Shown here in pieces: positions 15,556-24,251 of a DNA stretch of 64,000 nt. Under the pieces are notes generated by a model. That model was given only the letters and a program-made list of their open reading frames with translations, was not told the origin of the DNA and did not search any database. The stretch is from DASQYE01 sp036389675 (GTDB lineage Bacteria > Acidobacteriota > Blastocatellia > Pyrinomonadales > Pyrinomonadaceae). Numbering within the stretch: position 1 is the stretch's first letter; each line of letters starts with the position of its first letter. Position numbers and translations under genes: made by a program. The DNA lies in NCBI GenBank assembly GCA_036389675.1, contig DASVWI010000012.1, positions 186,001-250,000 on the forward strand, read 5' to 3'.

Positions 15556-17211
15556 TCAAGCGCAGTAGGCGATGAGCCATGCCTCCTGCTTGAGACCAAG
15601 CTCCCGCGCGCGCTCAGCCACGTGATCGGGCGGCATCCTCATGGCCCCCCCTGCCTGCACCTCGCTCCCTTCGAGGCTGCGCTCGGTACGCACGTCCAGT
15701 ATCGTGACCGGCTCTCTCGCCTGCCACAGGCGCTTTAATTCATCGAGCGAAATTCTTTGCGCGCCGACTCGCACGTCTCCATCCCCCGTGCCCAACTGGC
15801 ACGCCGCAGCAGCGGGGTCTATCGAGCCTGCGGCAACATTATCGCTCGCGGATAAAGACGAAGGAGAGTCCCCACGCGAGCTAACGACGACGGGCTGTTT
15901 CGCGCCTGAGTTGTCCTGAGCCTTTTCGGCTTCATCTTCCGGGAGCGCTGGCCCCGGCCCGAACTCGCGCGCGACCTCAACGCCGGCAGTTGCGTGCGCG
16001 GCCTCCCTTGAAGCTCGTCTGCGGGCGGCGCGTGCCAGCAGCATGGGCGACCCGCCGTGCAGCACTACGGACGCCAGCACCACGAGCGAACAGACCTCGA
16101 ACAGGCGCTCGCTGCCGGGCAGCCCCGCGAAGACCGGTAATAGAATCAGCAGCAGAGAACTGAGGCCGCGCGGCCCGTACCAGGCGATCAGCAATCGCCC
16201 GCGCATGTCCACGCCCGAGCCCAGCAGCGACAAGAGATAGACAGGCGTCCGTATCAAGAGCGCTACCGCAGTGAAGAGCAGCACGGGGCCGTCGATTACT
16301 TTGAGGCCGCTCCACATCAAAGAGCTTCCCAGCAACACGAACGTCAGGAGCAGCAGCATCTCTGCCGTCACCCCTCCATACTCTACGAAGCAATCGCAGA
16401 GCTCTACATCGAGCGCGGCGATGGTCATCCCGGCGGCAAAGGCTGCGAGGAAGCCGCTGCCATGCACTGCTTCGGCGGCGGCGAAGGCCGTGAACGCGAC
16501 GCCCAGCGAGTAGAGCGACTCGTAGTCGCGGCGCACGCCCAAACGCTTTCTGATAAGATCCAGCGCCGCCACCCCGAGCAGCCCGATGAGGACACCTACG
16601 CCCGGGCCGAGGATGAAAAGATTGAGACCCATCCGGGCAAAGCCTGCGCCGTCGAGCCTCGCCCCCGAATCGAGAAAAGCCATCGCGATCAGCACGACCG
16701 GCAGTAACACCACGTCGTTGAGCCCGCTCTCAAGCTGCAAGCCCTGACGGGCATCCGCCGGAATGTCACGGCGGCGCAAAAGTCCCCGCAGCAAAACCGG
16801 GTCGGAGGACGCGAGCGCCGCCCCGAGGATGGCCGCCCCGGCCACACTCAGCCCAAGCAGCCACCATCCGGCAAGCGCTATCAGCGCCGCCGTGAGCAGC
16901 GTCCCCGGCCCGAGCAGTCTTAAGGCCAGCGCCGCGCGCCGCCTAACCTCCGCGATGTTCAGCGAGACGGCGTCCGTGAAGAGCACCAGCGCGAGGCTCA
17001 GGATAGCCACCACGCGCAGCGCCGATGAATCAATCGGGATGTCCAGAACGGCGAGCCCGAAAGGGCCTAAGACCGCGCCGAGCGCGAGAAAGACGGCCAC
17101 CTGCGGCAATCCGCTGCGCTCGATCAAACCGGACAGCAGCGCGGACACGATAATGACAACGCCTATGATGGCGAGCGTCGCTATGAACGATTCGGCGCTA
17201 AACGCGTTCAT
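15556..17211 (-). CDS. CPA1-type cation/H+ antiporter with C-terminal rhodanese domain (ends at in-frame TGA)
   Basis: The N-terminal 390 residues are a polytopic Na+(K+)/H+ exchanger-like domain: GLPQVAVFLALGAVLGPFGL, AALASSDPVLLRGLL and LQLESGLNDVVLLPVVLIAMA (conserved acidic SGLND pair). A hydrophilic linker of about 100 residues follows, then a rhodanese domain (LKRLWQAREPVTILDVRTERSLEGSEVQAGGA) which stops at AYCA because of TGA. I chose ATG 17211 (GGAGGG upstream) over a TTG at 17235. The rest of the rhodanese fold continues in frame after the TGA (see 15403-15555). Likely substrate Na+ or K+. Confidence 0.85.
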   Translation of the reverse strand: MNAFSAESFIATLAIIGVVIIVSALLSGLIERSGLPQVAVFLALGAVLGPFGLAVLDIPIDSSALRVVAILSLALVLFTDAVSLNIAEVRRRAALALRLLGPGTLLTAALIALAGWWLLGLSVAGAAILGAALASSDPVLLRGLLRRRDIPADARQGLQLESGLNDVVLLPVVLIAMAFLDSGARLDGAGFARMGLNLFILGPGVGVLIGLLGVAALDLIRKRLGVRRDYESLYSLGVAFTAFAAAEAVHGSGFLAAFAAGMTIAALDVELCDCFVEYGGVTAEMLLLLTFVLLGSSLMWSGLKVIDGPVLLFTAVALLIRTPVYLLSLLGSGVDMRGRLLIAWYGPRGLSSLLLILLPVFAGLPGSERLFEVCSLVVLASVVLHGGSPMLLARAARRRASREAAHATAGVEVAREFGPGPALPEDEAEKAQDNSGAKQPVVVSSRGDSPSSLSASDNVAAGSIDPAAAACQLGTGDGDVRVGAQRISLDELKRLWQAREPVTILDVRTERSLEGSEVQAGGAMRMPPDHVAERARELGLKQEAWLIAYCA

Positions 17212-17315
17212 CCTGAAAGCACCCTCCGTAAGCAAGAGGCTCGACTGTGAAGGCTCAAGCTAACCCGCTTGAGCATAACAGCGCGCGGGCTGTTAAAGAG
17301 ACGCACAGAGGTTTT

Positions 17316-17525
17316 TCAGTCGTCATGGTCGTCTTCGCTTCGAGCCTCCGGCTTCGAGTCGGAATGATGATTAGAGCCCAACGTCCATGAAGGAGGATCA
17401 CTGGCAGGGAAGCTCTCTTCCAGATTCTTGTCTATCTCGGCCTCGTCCATCTCACCCGTGTCCCGGTCGTTCTCATCCTGCGCCCGTTCTTCATTTTTCA
17501 TCTGTACACCATCCGTTTCGATCAT
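17316..17525 (-). CDS. Small acidic hypothetical protein with SFPASDPPSW motif
   Basis: From ATG 17525 the product is 69 residues, very acidic and hydrophilic. It carries MDEAEIDKNLEESFPASDPPSWTLG, a pattern (D..L.ESFPASDPPSWT.G) seen in many short bacterial proteins of unknown function. Starts at 17501 (MKNEERAQ) and an upstream one at 17597 are also possible; the long one has no ribosome-binding site. No signal peptide or membrane segment. It stands alone between the antiporter and the divergent HtrA-like gene. Confidence 0.7.
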   Translation of the reverse strand: MIETDGVQMKNEERAQDENDRDTGEMDEAEIDKNLEESFPASDPPSWTLGSNHHSDSKPEARSEDDHDD

Positions 17526-17785
17526 ACTCACCGTCAGACGAGCAATAATTGAACATCCGTCGGAGCGCGCGCTCTCTCTTTGCCGCCCCGTCAACAAGCG
17601 TAATCTGATAATGCCGTTCCTAATGTAAGCACATCATCGCAGGAAACATCCAGCGAAGCACCCTCGATTCCGCGAAGACTACCCGTTTTACTGAGTCCGT
17701 ACCTACCCGTTCGGCTGATGTGCGAACCCGCGGCCTGTGTCAATCTTCCCTCATAATGTTTGAGAGCTACCACGGAGGTCAGGTC

Positions 17786-18736
17786 ATGGATTCAACGAAC
17801 ACGGAAACGAACAACCCATTAGTCGCGCTCTCGCACCAGCTGGCGGAGGCGGTCGAGCGCGCGAGCCCGAGCGTCGTCGCGGTGGATGCGCGCCCGCGTG
17901 TCAGAACCAGCGGCGTCATCTGGCGTCCCGGCGTCGTCGTTTCAACCAATCACACAATCAGGCGCGACGAAGAGATTACAATCACCCTCGGCGATGGAAG
18001 CCGTAAGAAAGCGACGCTCGCCGGGCGCGACCCCGGCACAGACCTCGCCGTGTTGCGCCTGGAAGGTGAGGAAGCTGCGGGGAAGCACGCGCCGACACCA
18101 TTTGCAGACGCTTCATCGCTCAAAGTCGGAGGGCTTGTCCTTGCCCTCGGGCGCGCACACCCGGAGCAGGGCGTGAGCGCCAGCCTTGGCATCATCAGCG
18201 TCGCGGGCGACCGATGGCGCACATGGCGCGGCGGCGAGATTGACAGCCTGATTCGCCCCGACGTTTCCGTCTTCATAGGCTTTTCGGGCGGCGCGCTCGT
18301 AGACGCCGAAGGCGGCATCATCGGCATCAACACGACTGGACTGGCGCGCGGCGCAGGGCTCACCATTCCGGCGCAGACCGTTGACAGGGTCGTCGGTCAA
18401 TTGCTCGCGAGCGGGCGCATCGCGCGCCCCTATCTGGGCGTGGGGATGCACCCGGTCTTATTGCCGGAGAAGCTGCGCGAGCAATTCAACTTGCCTAATG
18501 CCTCCGGTTTAATGATGCTTTCGGTCGAAGCGGATGCTCCGGCGGATAAAGCTGGCATTACAATCGGGGATGTGCTGCTGGCGCTCGGCGATAACCCGGT
18601 CGCTGACACGCAGGACGTGCAAACGATACTCGGACGAGAGCAGGTCGGGGCTGTCATCAGGGCCAGATACTTACGCGGCGGGGAGATCAAAGACGCGGAG
18701 ATAACTCTCGGCGAGCGACCGGCGAGAAAAGGTTAA
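17786..18736 (+). CDS. HtrA/DegP-like (S1C) serine protease with PDZ domain, apparently cytosolic
   Basis: 316 residues from ATG 17786, preceded by GGAGG. The trypsin-like domain shows the triad as VVVSTNHTI (His), PGTDLAVLRL (Asp) and GFSGGALVDAEGGIIGIN (Ser); the usual oxyanion sequence GNSGGP is altered to GFSGGA. A PDZ domain follows (LMMLSVEADAPADKAGITIGDVLLALG). There is no signal peptide or membrane anchor, unusual for a periplasmic DegP, so it probably acts in the cytoplasm or has another role. The LuxR-type gene follows 18 bases later. Confidence 0.85.
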   Translation: MDSTNTETNNPLVALSHQLAEAVERASPSVVAVDARPRVRTSGVIWRPGVVVSTNHTIRRDEEITITLGDGSRKKATLAGRDPGTDLAVLRLEGEEAAGKHAPTPFADASSLKVGGLVLALGRAHPEQGVSASLGIISVAGDRWRTWRGGEIDSLIRPDVSVFIGFSGGALVDAEGGIIGINTTGLARGAGLTIPAQTVDRVVGQLLASGRIARPYLGVGMHPVLLPEKLREQFNLPNASGLMMLSVEADAPADKAGITIGDVLLALGDNPVADTQDVQTILGREQVGAVIRARYLRGGEIKDAEITLGERPARKG

Positions 18737-18754
18737 GCGAGAGCAAGGTTGAGC

Positions 18755-19477
18755 ATGCGAAGAAGAGCCGAAGGCAGAGAAGCGGCAACTGTTTTCATCG
18801 TTGCCGCTTCGGATGTCGTGCGTATAGGGCTTGAATCGCTGATGGCGAACGACGCTCGCTTCACGCTCCTGGGGAGCGCGCCTGATCTGGATTTCCTCAC
18901 GGGACAGGCATCCGAAAGCTCGTCAGCGGACGTGGTCATTTTCGACGCCGAGGGGCAAGGCGAAGAATCGTTGACCGCGTTGCGAGACGCGTTTGAGGAG
19001 ATGAGCGAAGGGGCGAGTTTTCCGGCCTTCGTCCTCATCGGTGGGGGGCAAGGCGAGTGGGCGCGCGACGCTCTGCGTGAGGGGGCAGTGTGGGCTCTGC
19101 TGCCTCACGCCGCTTCGAGCGACGAGATCATCGCGGCGGTCGAGGCAGTCTCCGCCGGGCTCATCGCCCTTGATGCGGAGACCTTCAGGGCGCTGCTTTC
19201 ACGTAGCAGTCGCTCGATAGATGAGCTGTCAGGGGCACGGCCCGACGAAGCGGGCTTGCCGGAAGGCTTGCCTGAAATTGACGCCCTCACCCCGCGCGAG
19301 CGTGAAGTGCTTGAGATGTTGGCCTCCGGGCTCTCTAACAAAGAGATAGCCTGGCGCATGAAAATCTCCGAGCATACAGTCAAGTTTCACGTCGCTTCGA
19401 TCTTCGCCAAGCTGGATGTCTCGACCCGCACCGAAGCCGTCATGCAGGGCATACGCAAAGGCTTAGTCATGATGTGA
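18755..19477 (+). CDS. LuxR/NarL-type response regulator
   Basis: 240 residues from ATG 18755 (a TTG at 18749 is an alternative). The N-terminal receiver-like domain starts ATVFIVAASDVVRIGLESL and has the candidate phospho-acceptor Asp in VVIFDAEG, but other receiver residues are weak, so it may be an atypical or phosphorylation-independent receiver. The C-terminal HTH is canonical: LTPREREVLEMLASGLSNKEIAWRM and ISEHTVKFHVASIFAKL. No histidine kinase is near. It is 18 bases behind the HtrA-like protease and probably shares its transcript. Confidence 0.87.
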   Translation: MRRRAEGREAATVFIVAASDVVRIGLESLMANDARFTLLGSAPDLDFLTGQASESSSADVVIFDAEGQGEESLTALRDAFEEMSEGASFPAFVLIGGGQGEWARDALREGAVWALLPHAASSDEIIAAVEAVSAGLIALDAETFRALLSRSSRSIDELSGARPDEAGLPEGLPEIDALTPREREVLEMLASGLSNKEIAWRMKISEHTVKFHVASIFAKLDVSTRTEAVMQGIRKGLVMM

Positions 19478-19479
19478 CA

Positions 19480-19575
19480 GGGACGGACAGAGATTGTCGG
19501 GACGAAAGACAGCAAGCATTCAGGCATGAATGCTTCAAAGCATTTTATTTATCCTGACCCTCTTCTGTCCGTCCC
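19480..19575. repeat. Dispersed palindromic repeat family 1, copy a
   Basis: A 12-bp perfect terminal inverted repeat, GGGACGGACAGA at 19480-19491 and its complement at 19564-19575, encloses a second inverted repeat, AAGCATTC/GAATGCTT. Relatives with the same words (TGGTCGGGA..., ATGAATGCTT, TTTATCC.GACC, TCTGTCC) are at 39417-39499 and 56882-56957. It starts 3 bases after the LuxR-type gene. Confidence 0.65.
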
Positions 19576-20065
19576 CGTTCATTCTTCCGCCACTAGCTGA
19601 AGTTCCACCAAAGTCTTCTCTCCCGCGCCCGTCTCCTCCGATGGTTCAATGCAACTTGGCTAAGCGGGGCTGAATGGCAGGCGTGGGCTGCATTGTCTGA
19701 TCGGTACAAAAGGGTGATTGACCCATTTTAATGCGGGACATAGCCGGAGAATCTTCGCTATGTGTGGTAACGCACAGATAGATGCCGCCCCGGATGGTAA
19801 ATCATTACTGAATCTGAAAGACATTAGATATATCGAGAATCAGCCAGCCCCAAATTCAGGCCATACATAAATAAGATGGTCTCTCTCTCTCAATTATTCG
19901 ACATTGAAAACGAGTCAACTACCGCAGGTTAGGTAGTGGGCAGTTCTTTTCAGCCTCGCAATTTCGCTCCGCCCCCGCATCGAGCCTGATCGGGCGGCGG
20001 AAAATTTGTTCTGCGGGCCAACAATTGACCGGCCAGAACTTCTAAGCCTGAAAGGAGGCGCGACG
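19576..20065. other. Intergenic region upstream of the hydrogenase operon, about 490 bp
   Basis: No gene is visible. The stretch is AT-richer than its surroundings between about 19680 and 19960 and must hold the promoter of the 16-kb hydrogenase locus. I could not assign a convincing -35/-10 pair or a sigma-54 site. The strong ribosome-binding site AAAGGAGG at 20051-20058 belongs to the hydrogenase small subunit. Confidence 0.4.
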
Positions 20066-21154
20066 ATGGCGGCAGAATCTGCCCCGCACGGGCGTGTTAC
20101 TCAACGGCCACCGGCGGTCAAAGACGTTCACATCGTCTGGATCACAGCCGGGCTGGGCTGCGATGGTGATACCGTCTCGATTACGGCGGCGACGCAACCG
20201 AGCGTTGAAGACGTGGTGATGGGAGCGATACCGGGTCTTCCCAAAGTGCATCTTCATAATCCGGTGCTGGCCTACGAGGTCGGCGACGACTTTATGAAAT
20301 ATTACTATCAGGCTGAACAGGGCTTGATTGACCCATTTGTGCTGGTCGTCGAGGGTTCGATTCCGAACGAGAATTTGAGCGGCGAGGGCTACTGGGCGGC
20401 GGTGGGCAACGACCCGATGACGGGCCAGCCCATTCCGACCACCGAATGGATCGACCGCCTCGCGCCAAAGGCTCTGGCCGTGGTCGCCATCGGAACCTGC
20501 GCCACCTACGGCGGCATTCACGCCATGGCGGGCAATCCGACCGGCTGCATGGGCCTGGCGGATTATCTCGGCTGGGACTGGAAATCGAGCGCGGGCATTC
20601 CGATTGTCAACGTGCCGGGCTGCCCCGTGCAGCCGGACAACTTTATGGAGACGGTGCTGTACCTGCTCTACCTTGCGGCGGGCCTCGCGCCGATGATTCC
20701 GCTGGATGATGCCGGGCGTCCGACGTGGCTTTTCGGCAAGACGGTTCACGAAGGCTGCGACCGCGGGAGCTATTACGAGCAGGGAGACTTCGCCACGGAG
20801 TACGGCTCGCCCAAGTGCATCGTGAAGCTGGGCTGCTGGGGGCCTGTCGTCAACTGCAACGTGCCGAAGCGCGGCTGGATGATGGGCATCGGCGGCTGCC
20901 CGAACGTGGGCGGCATTTGCATCGGCTGCACCATGCCGGGCTTCCCGGACAAGTTCATGCCCTTTATGGACGAGCCGCCGGGCGCGAAGATTTCCTCAGC
21001 CGCGATCGGCATCTACGGCTCGGCCATACGCGCGCTACGCAACATGACCATGGGGACGCTCAACAAAGAACCGAAGTGGCGGCACAATCGTCCTGAGCTG
21101 ACCACGGGCTATCAACCGCAAGCTTACATGCAGAAAAAGGAGCGAGCGTCATGA
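20066..21154 (+). CDS. hhyS: [NiFe]-hydrogenase small subunit, group 1h (high-affinity type)
   Basis: 362 residues from ATG 20066 (AAAGGAGG 8 bases upstream). It holds the three Fe-S clusters of an H2-uptake hydrogenase. The proximal-cluster region reads GLGCDGDTVSI, where an Asp replaces a Cys (3Cys-1Asp ligation), a mark of the oxygen-tolerant group 1h/5 enzymes. Further Cys are in AIGTCATYGG, NVPGCPVQPDNF, HEGCDRGSYYEQG, KLGCWGP, GGCPNVGGICIGCTMPGFPD. There is no Tat signal peptide, also as in group 1h. It overlaps the large subunit by 4 bases (ATGA). Known relatives oxidise H2 at atmospheric levels for survival. Confidence 0.93.
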   Translation: MAAESAPHGRVTQRPPAVKDVHIVWITAGLGCDGDTVSITAATQPSVEDVVMGAIPGLPKVHLHNPVLAYEVGDDFMKYYYQAEQGLIDPFVLVVEGSIPNENLSGEGYWAAVGNDPMTGQPIPTTEWIDRLAPKALAVVAIGTCATYGGIHAMAGNPTGCMGLADYLGWDWKSSAGIPIVNVPGCPVQPDNFMETVLYLLYLAAGLAPMIPLDDAGRPTWLFGKTVHEGCDRGSYYEQGDFATEYGSPKCIVKLGCWGPVVNCNVPKRGWMMGIGGCPNVGGICIGCTMPGFPDKFMPFMDEPPGAKISSAAIGIYGSAIRALRNMTMGTLNKEPKWRHNRPELTTGYQPQAYMQKKERAS

Positions 21155-22959
21155 GTACGACAACGACAACGAGGACAGAAGCTCCGGTCGAGCCGCGCAC
21201 GCTCGTTGACATGAACTGGGACCCGATCACGCGCATCGTCGGCTCTCTGGGCATCTACACGAAGATCGACTTCAGGAACAAAGAGGTCGCCGAGTGCTAC
21301 TCGACCTCTTCGATCTTTCGCGGCTACTCCATTTTCATGAAGGGCAAAGACCCGAGGGATGCACACTTCATCACCTCCCGCATCTGCGGCATCTGCGGCG
21401 ACAACCACGCGACCTGCGCCACCTACGCGCAGAACATGGCCTTCAACGTGCGCTCGCCCGCAATCGCCGAGTGGATAGTCAACCTCGGCGAAGCCGCCGA
21501 GTACATGTTCGACCACAACATCTTTCAGGACAATCTGGTCGGCGTGGACTTCTGCGAGCAGATGGTCAAGGAGACGAACCCCGGCGTGTGGGAGAAGGCG
21601 AAGACGACGGAAGCCCCGCACGCGGCAGATCACGGCTACAAGACAATCGCGGAGATCATGACGGCGCTGAATCCATTTTCGGGCGAGTTCTACCGCGAGA
21701 CCCTGCACGTCTCACGCTACACGCGCGAGATGTTCTGCCTGATGGAAGGCCGCCACGTTCATCCCTCGACGCTCTATCCGGGCGGAGTGGGCACAGTTCC
21801 GACCATACAGCTTTTCACGGACTATCTCGTCAGGCTCATGCGCTACTGCGAGTTTATGAAGAAGGTCGTGCCGCTGCACGACGACCTCTTCGACTTCTTC
21901 TACGAAGCCCTGCCCGGCTATGAGAAGGTGGGCCAACGGCGCATCCTGCTGGGCTGCTGGGGCTCGTTTCAAGACCCCGCGGTCTGCGACTACTCTTACA
22001 AGAACATGGACGAGTGGGGCAACGCCATGTACGTCACGCCGGGCATCGTCGTTGACGGCAAACTGGTGACGACCAATCTCGTCGACATCAATCTGGGCAT
22101 ACGCATCCTGCTCGGCAGCTCTTACTACGACGACTGGCAGGACGCGGAGACGTTCGTGAAGACAGACCCGCTCGGCAACCCTGTTGACCAGCGCCACCCG
22201 TGGAATCAGACGACGACGCCGAGGCCGCAGAAGCGCGATTTCGATAACAAGTACACCTGGGTCATGTCGCCGCGCTGGTATCACGAGAATGAGCAGGGCG
22301 ACGGCAGCAAATACCTTGCGCTCGACACGGGCGGCGGGCCTATCGCGCGCCTCTGGGCGACGGCGCTGGCGGGCAAGGTGGACATCGGCTATATCAAGGC
22401 GACGGGCCAGAGCGTCAAGATTTACCTGCCGCAGACGGCCATGAAGCCGGAGGTCGAATTCGAGTGGAAGATTCCGAAGTGGTCGAACGCCATCGAGCGT
22501 GACCGCGCCCGCACCTACTTTCAGGCTTACGCGGCTGCCGCCGCACTGCATTTCGTCGAGCAGGCGATAGCGGAGCTGCATGCCGGAAGGACGAAGACAT
22601 GGGAGCCCTTCACCGTACCGGAAGAGGCCATCGGCTGCGGCTTCCACGAGGCCGTGCGCGGGGTGCTCTCGCATCACGTCGTCATCCGCGACGGCAAGAT
22701 CGCCAACTATCATCCGTATCCGCCGACGCCTTGGAACGCCAACCCGCGCGACATCTACGGCACGCCCGGCCCTTACGAGGATGCCGTGCAGAACACGCCC
22801 ATCTTCGAAGAGAACGGGCCGGACAACTTCAAGGGCATCGACATCATGCGCGCCGTCCGTAGCTTCGACCCGTGCCTGCCATGCGGCGTGCACATGTACC
22901 TCGGCAACGGTAAGGTCCTGGAGACGAACCACTCGCCGATGTTTGGGATGGTCAAATAA
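21151..22959 (+). CDS. hhyL: [NiFe]-hydrogenase large subunit, group 1h
   Basis: 602 residues. The N-terminal nickel motif is RICGICGDNH (77-86; C79 and C82). The C-terminal motif is DPCLPCGVH (C575 and C578), followed by a 21-residue tail that the maturation peptidase should remove after His581 once nickel is in place. Together the four Cys bind the Ni-Fe(CN)2CO centre. Sequence around the motifs and the lack of a signal peptide match the high-affinity group. It is coupled to the small subunit by an ATGA overlap. A 15-bp inverted repeat follows the stop. Confidence 0.95.
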   Translation: MSTTTTTRTEAPVEPRTLVDMNWDPITRIVGSLGIYTKIDFRNKEVAECYSTSSIFRGYSIFMKGKDPRDAHFITSRICGICGDNHATCATYAQNMAFNVRSPAIAEWIVNLGEAAEYMFDHNIFQDNLVGVDFCEQMVKETNPGVWEKAKTTEAPHAADHGYKTIAEIMTALNPFSGEFYRETLHVSRYTREMFCLMEGRHVHPSTLYPGGVGTVPTIQLFTDYLVRLMRYCEFMKKVVPLHDDLFDFFYEALPGYEKVGQRRILLGCWGSFQDPAVCDYSYKNMDEWGNAMYVTPGIVVDGKLVTTNLVDINLGIRILLGSSYYDDWQDAETFVKTDPLGNPVDQRHPWNQTTTPRPQKRDFDNKYTWVMSPRWYHENEQGDGSKYLALDTGGGPIARLWATALAGKVDIGYIKATGQSVKIYLPQTAMKPEVEFEWKIPKWSNAIERDRARTYFQAYAAAAALHFVEQAIAELHAGRTKTWEPFTVPEEAIGCGFHEAVRGVLSHHVVIRDGKIANYHPYPPTPWNANPRDIYGTPGPYEDAVQNTPIFEENGPDNFKGIDIMRAVRSFDPCLPCGVHMYLGNGKVLETNHSPMFGMVK

Positions 22960-22967
22960 GTAAGGCA

Positions 22968-23019
22968 GTGACGAGTGACGAGCAGGAGGAAGCTCTTGTT
23001 TTAACTCGTCACTCGTCAC
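22968..23019. repeat. 15-bp perfect inverted repeat after the hydrogenase large subunit
   Basis: GTGACGAGTGACGAG at 22968-22982 pairs exactly with 23005-23019 across a 22-base loop. A half-copy of the same GTCACTCGTCAC word occurs at about 55345-55372. It lies between the structural genes and the first accessory gene, so it could lower read-through into, or protect, the structural mRNA. No T-run follows. Confidence 0.6.
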
Positions 23020-23037
23020 CCGTCACCGGTTTAGAGA

Positions 23038-23919
23038 ATGCTTGAACAGAAAGATTTTCAGCAGCGGATGCAGCAGGTGGAAGGGCTGATTCGCAGGATA
23101 GAGAATTTGCCTGACCCGGCGGCGCGGGCCAGTGCCCTGGAGCTTGTGCAGGCGTTGATGGATTTTCACGGAGCGGGCCTAGACCGTTTGATGGAGATCG
23201 TCGCCGAGGCAGGCGAAGCCGGCTATGCCATCTTCGACAACTTCGCGCGGGACGAGCTGGTCGGCAGCCTGCTCCTGCTCTACAACCTGCATCCAGTCCC
23301 GCTGGAAACGAGGGTCATGCAGGCTCTCGATAAAGTGCGTCCCTATCTTGACTCGCACGGCGGCAACGTGGAGCTGATCGGCATCAGCGATGATGTCGTG
23401 CGGCTGCGTCTTCAGGGAAGCTGCAAGAGCTGCCCCTCGTCTTCGATGACGCTCAAGCTCGCCATCGAGGAGGCCATCATGGCTGCCGCCCCGGACGTTG
23501 TAGCGATTGAGGCCGAAGGCGCGGCTGAGCAGCCGTCGGCCCCGACCGGCTTTGTGCAGATAGGGAAATTAAACGGCGGCGGCAGCGGCACGGCGCACCC
23601 GACCAACGGCAATGGGTGGGAGGATGTTCTTGATCTTCACCTCCTCGCCCACAGCTCCGTGGAGGTGAAGGAAGTGAGCGGGCGCTCCGTCCTGTTCTGT
23701 CGTTTCGGCGAATCGCTCTACGCTTACGGCGACAACTGTCCGGGCTGCTCCCGGCCTTTGCAGGGCGCACATCTTGAGGTGACGAATCTGATCTGCCCCC
23801 ACTGCGGGCAGCACTACGATGTGATTCGCGCCGGGCGCGGACTCGATCAACCGAACCTGCACCTTGAGCCGTACCCTTTGCTCGTCGAGCAGGGGAGGGC
23901 ACGGGTCGCTTTACCATAG
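23038..23919 (+). CDS. NifU-like / Rieske-like fusion protein of the hydrogenase locus
   Basis: 293 residues in two domains. Residues 1-165 end in a NifU C-terminal type Fe-S scaffold: VRPYLDSHGGNVELIGI and GSCKSCPSSSMTLKLAIEEAI, with the CxxC that carries a transient cluster. Residues 195-285 look Rieske-like (SVLFCRFGESLYAYGDNCPGC, then LICPHCGQHYDV), but the ligands are CxxC and CxxCxxH instead of the usual CxH and CxxH. Such fusions accompany group 1h hydrogenases and are thought to assemble or relay electrons from the enzyme. The binding of iron or zinc by the second domain is open. Confidence 0.8.
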   Translation: MLEQKDFQQRMQQVEGLIRRIENLPDPAARASALELVQALMDFHGAGLDRLMEIVAEAGEAGYAIFDNFARDELVGSLLLLYNLHPVPLETRVMQALDKVRPYLDSHGGNVELIGISDDVVRLRLQGSCKSCPSSSMTLKLAIEEAIMAAAPDVVAIEAEGAAEQPSAPTGFVQIGKLNGGGSGTAHPTNGNGWEDVLDLHLLAHSSVEVKEVSGRSVLFCRFGESLYAYGDNCPGCSRPLQGAHLEVTNLICPHCGQHYDVIRAGRGLDQPNLHLEPYPLLVEQGRARVALP

Positions 23920-23969
23920 GAGCAATCAGTTGTGAGCAGGCTCCGCTTAGAGGTCATTGAGGAGAACAG

Positions 23970-24194
23970 ATGATGGAAGACCATGACAGCAAGGCCGAAA
24001 TGCCGACGCATACGGCGGGAACAAGACAGGGCGAGCAGATCAAAGACGGAGAGGGAAAAGAGCCGGGCCGCGAGGACGCTGGCACGACCGGAGCAGACCG
24101 CCCCGCCGGGACATCGGACGCGAGAGATTCCACCGCCATCAATCCCGGTGACGTGGAGTCTAGCTCTGGCGGGCCGAGCATGCCGCCAGCCTGA
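23970..24194 (+). CDS. Small hydrophilic hypothetical protein in the hydrogenase locus
   Basis: 74 residues, rich in Glu, Gly, Asp and Thr, with no hydrophobic core and no Cys, so probably disordered. ATG 23970 has a good ribosome-binding site (GAGGAG about 5 bases upstream) and lies 50 bases after the NifU/Rieske-like gene on the same strand. No family recognised. It could be a chance frame, but start signal and position favour a real gene. Confidence 0.5.
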   Translation: MMEDHDSKAEMPTHTAGTRQGEQIKDGEGKEPGREDAGTTGADRPAGTSDARDSTAINPGDVESSSGGPSMPPA

Positions 24195-24251
24195 AGAAAG
24201 GGCGTGTGCAGGGTTGGGGGGAAGTAAATTTAAGCCGGCAGGAATAGCCTG

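Noticed and set aside
19690..19715. Possible sigma-54 promoter (TGGCAG...GCTGCA) before the hydrogenase operon
   Set aside because: The spacing between the GG and GC elements does not fit the invariant 10-bp distance, so no sigma-54 site is claimed.
21712..23019. A 435-codon open frame antisense to the hydrogenase large subunit
   Set aside because: It is a by-product of high GC and codon bias in the clearly coding plus strand; no start signal or family resemblance.
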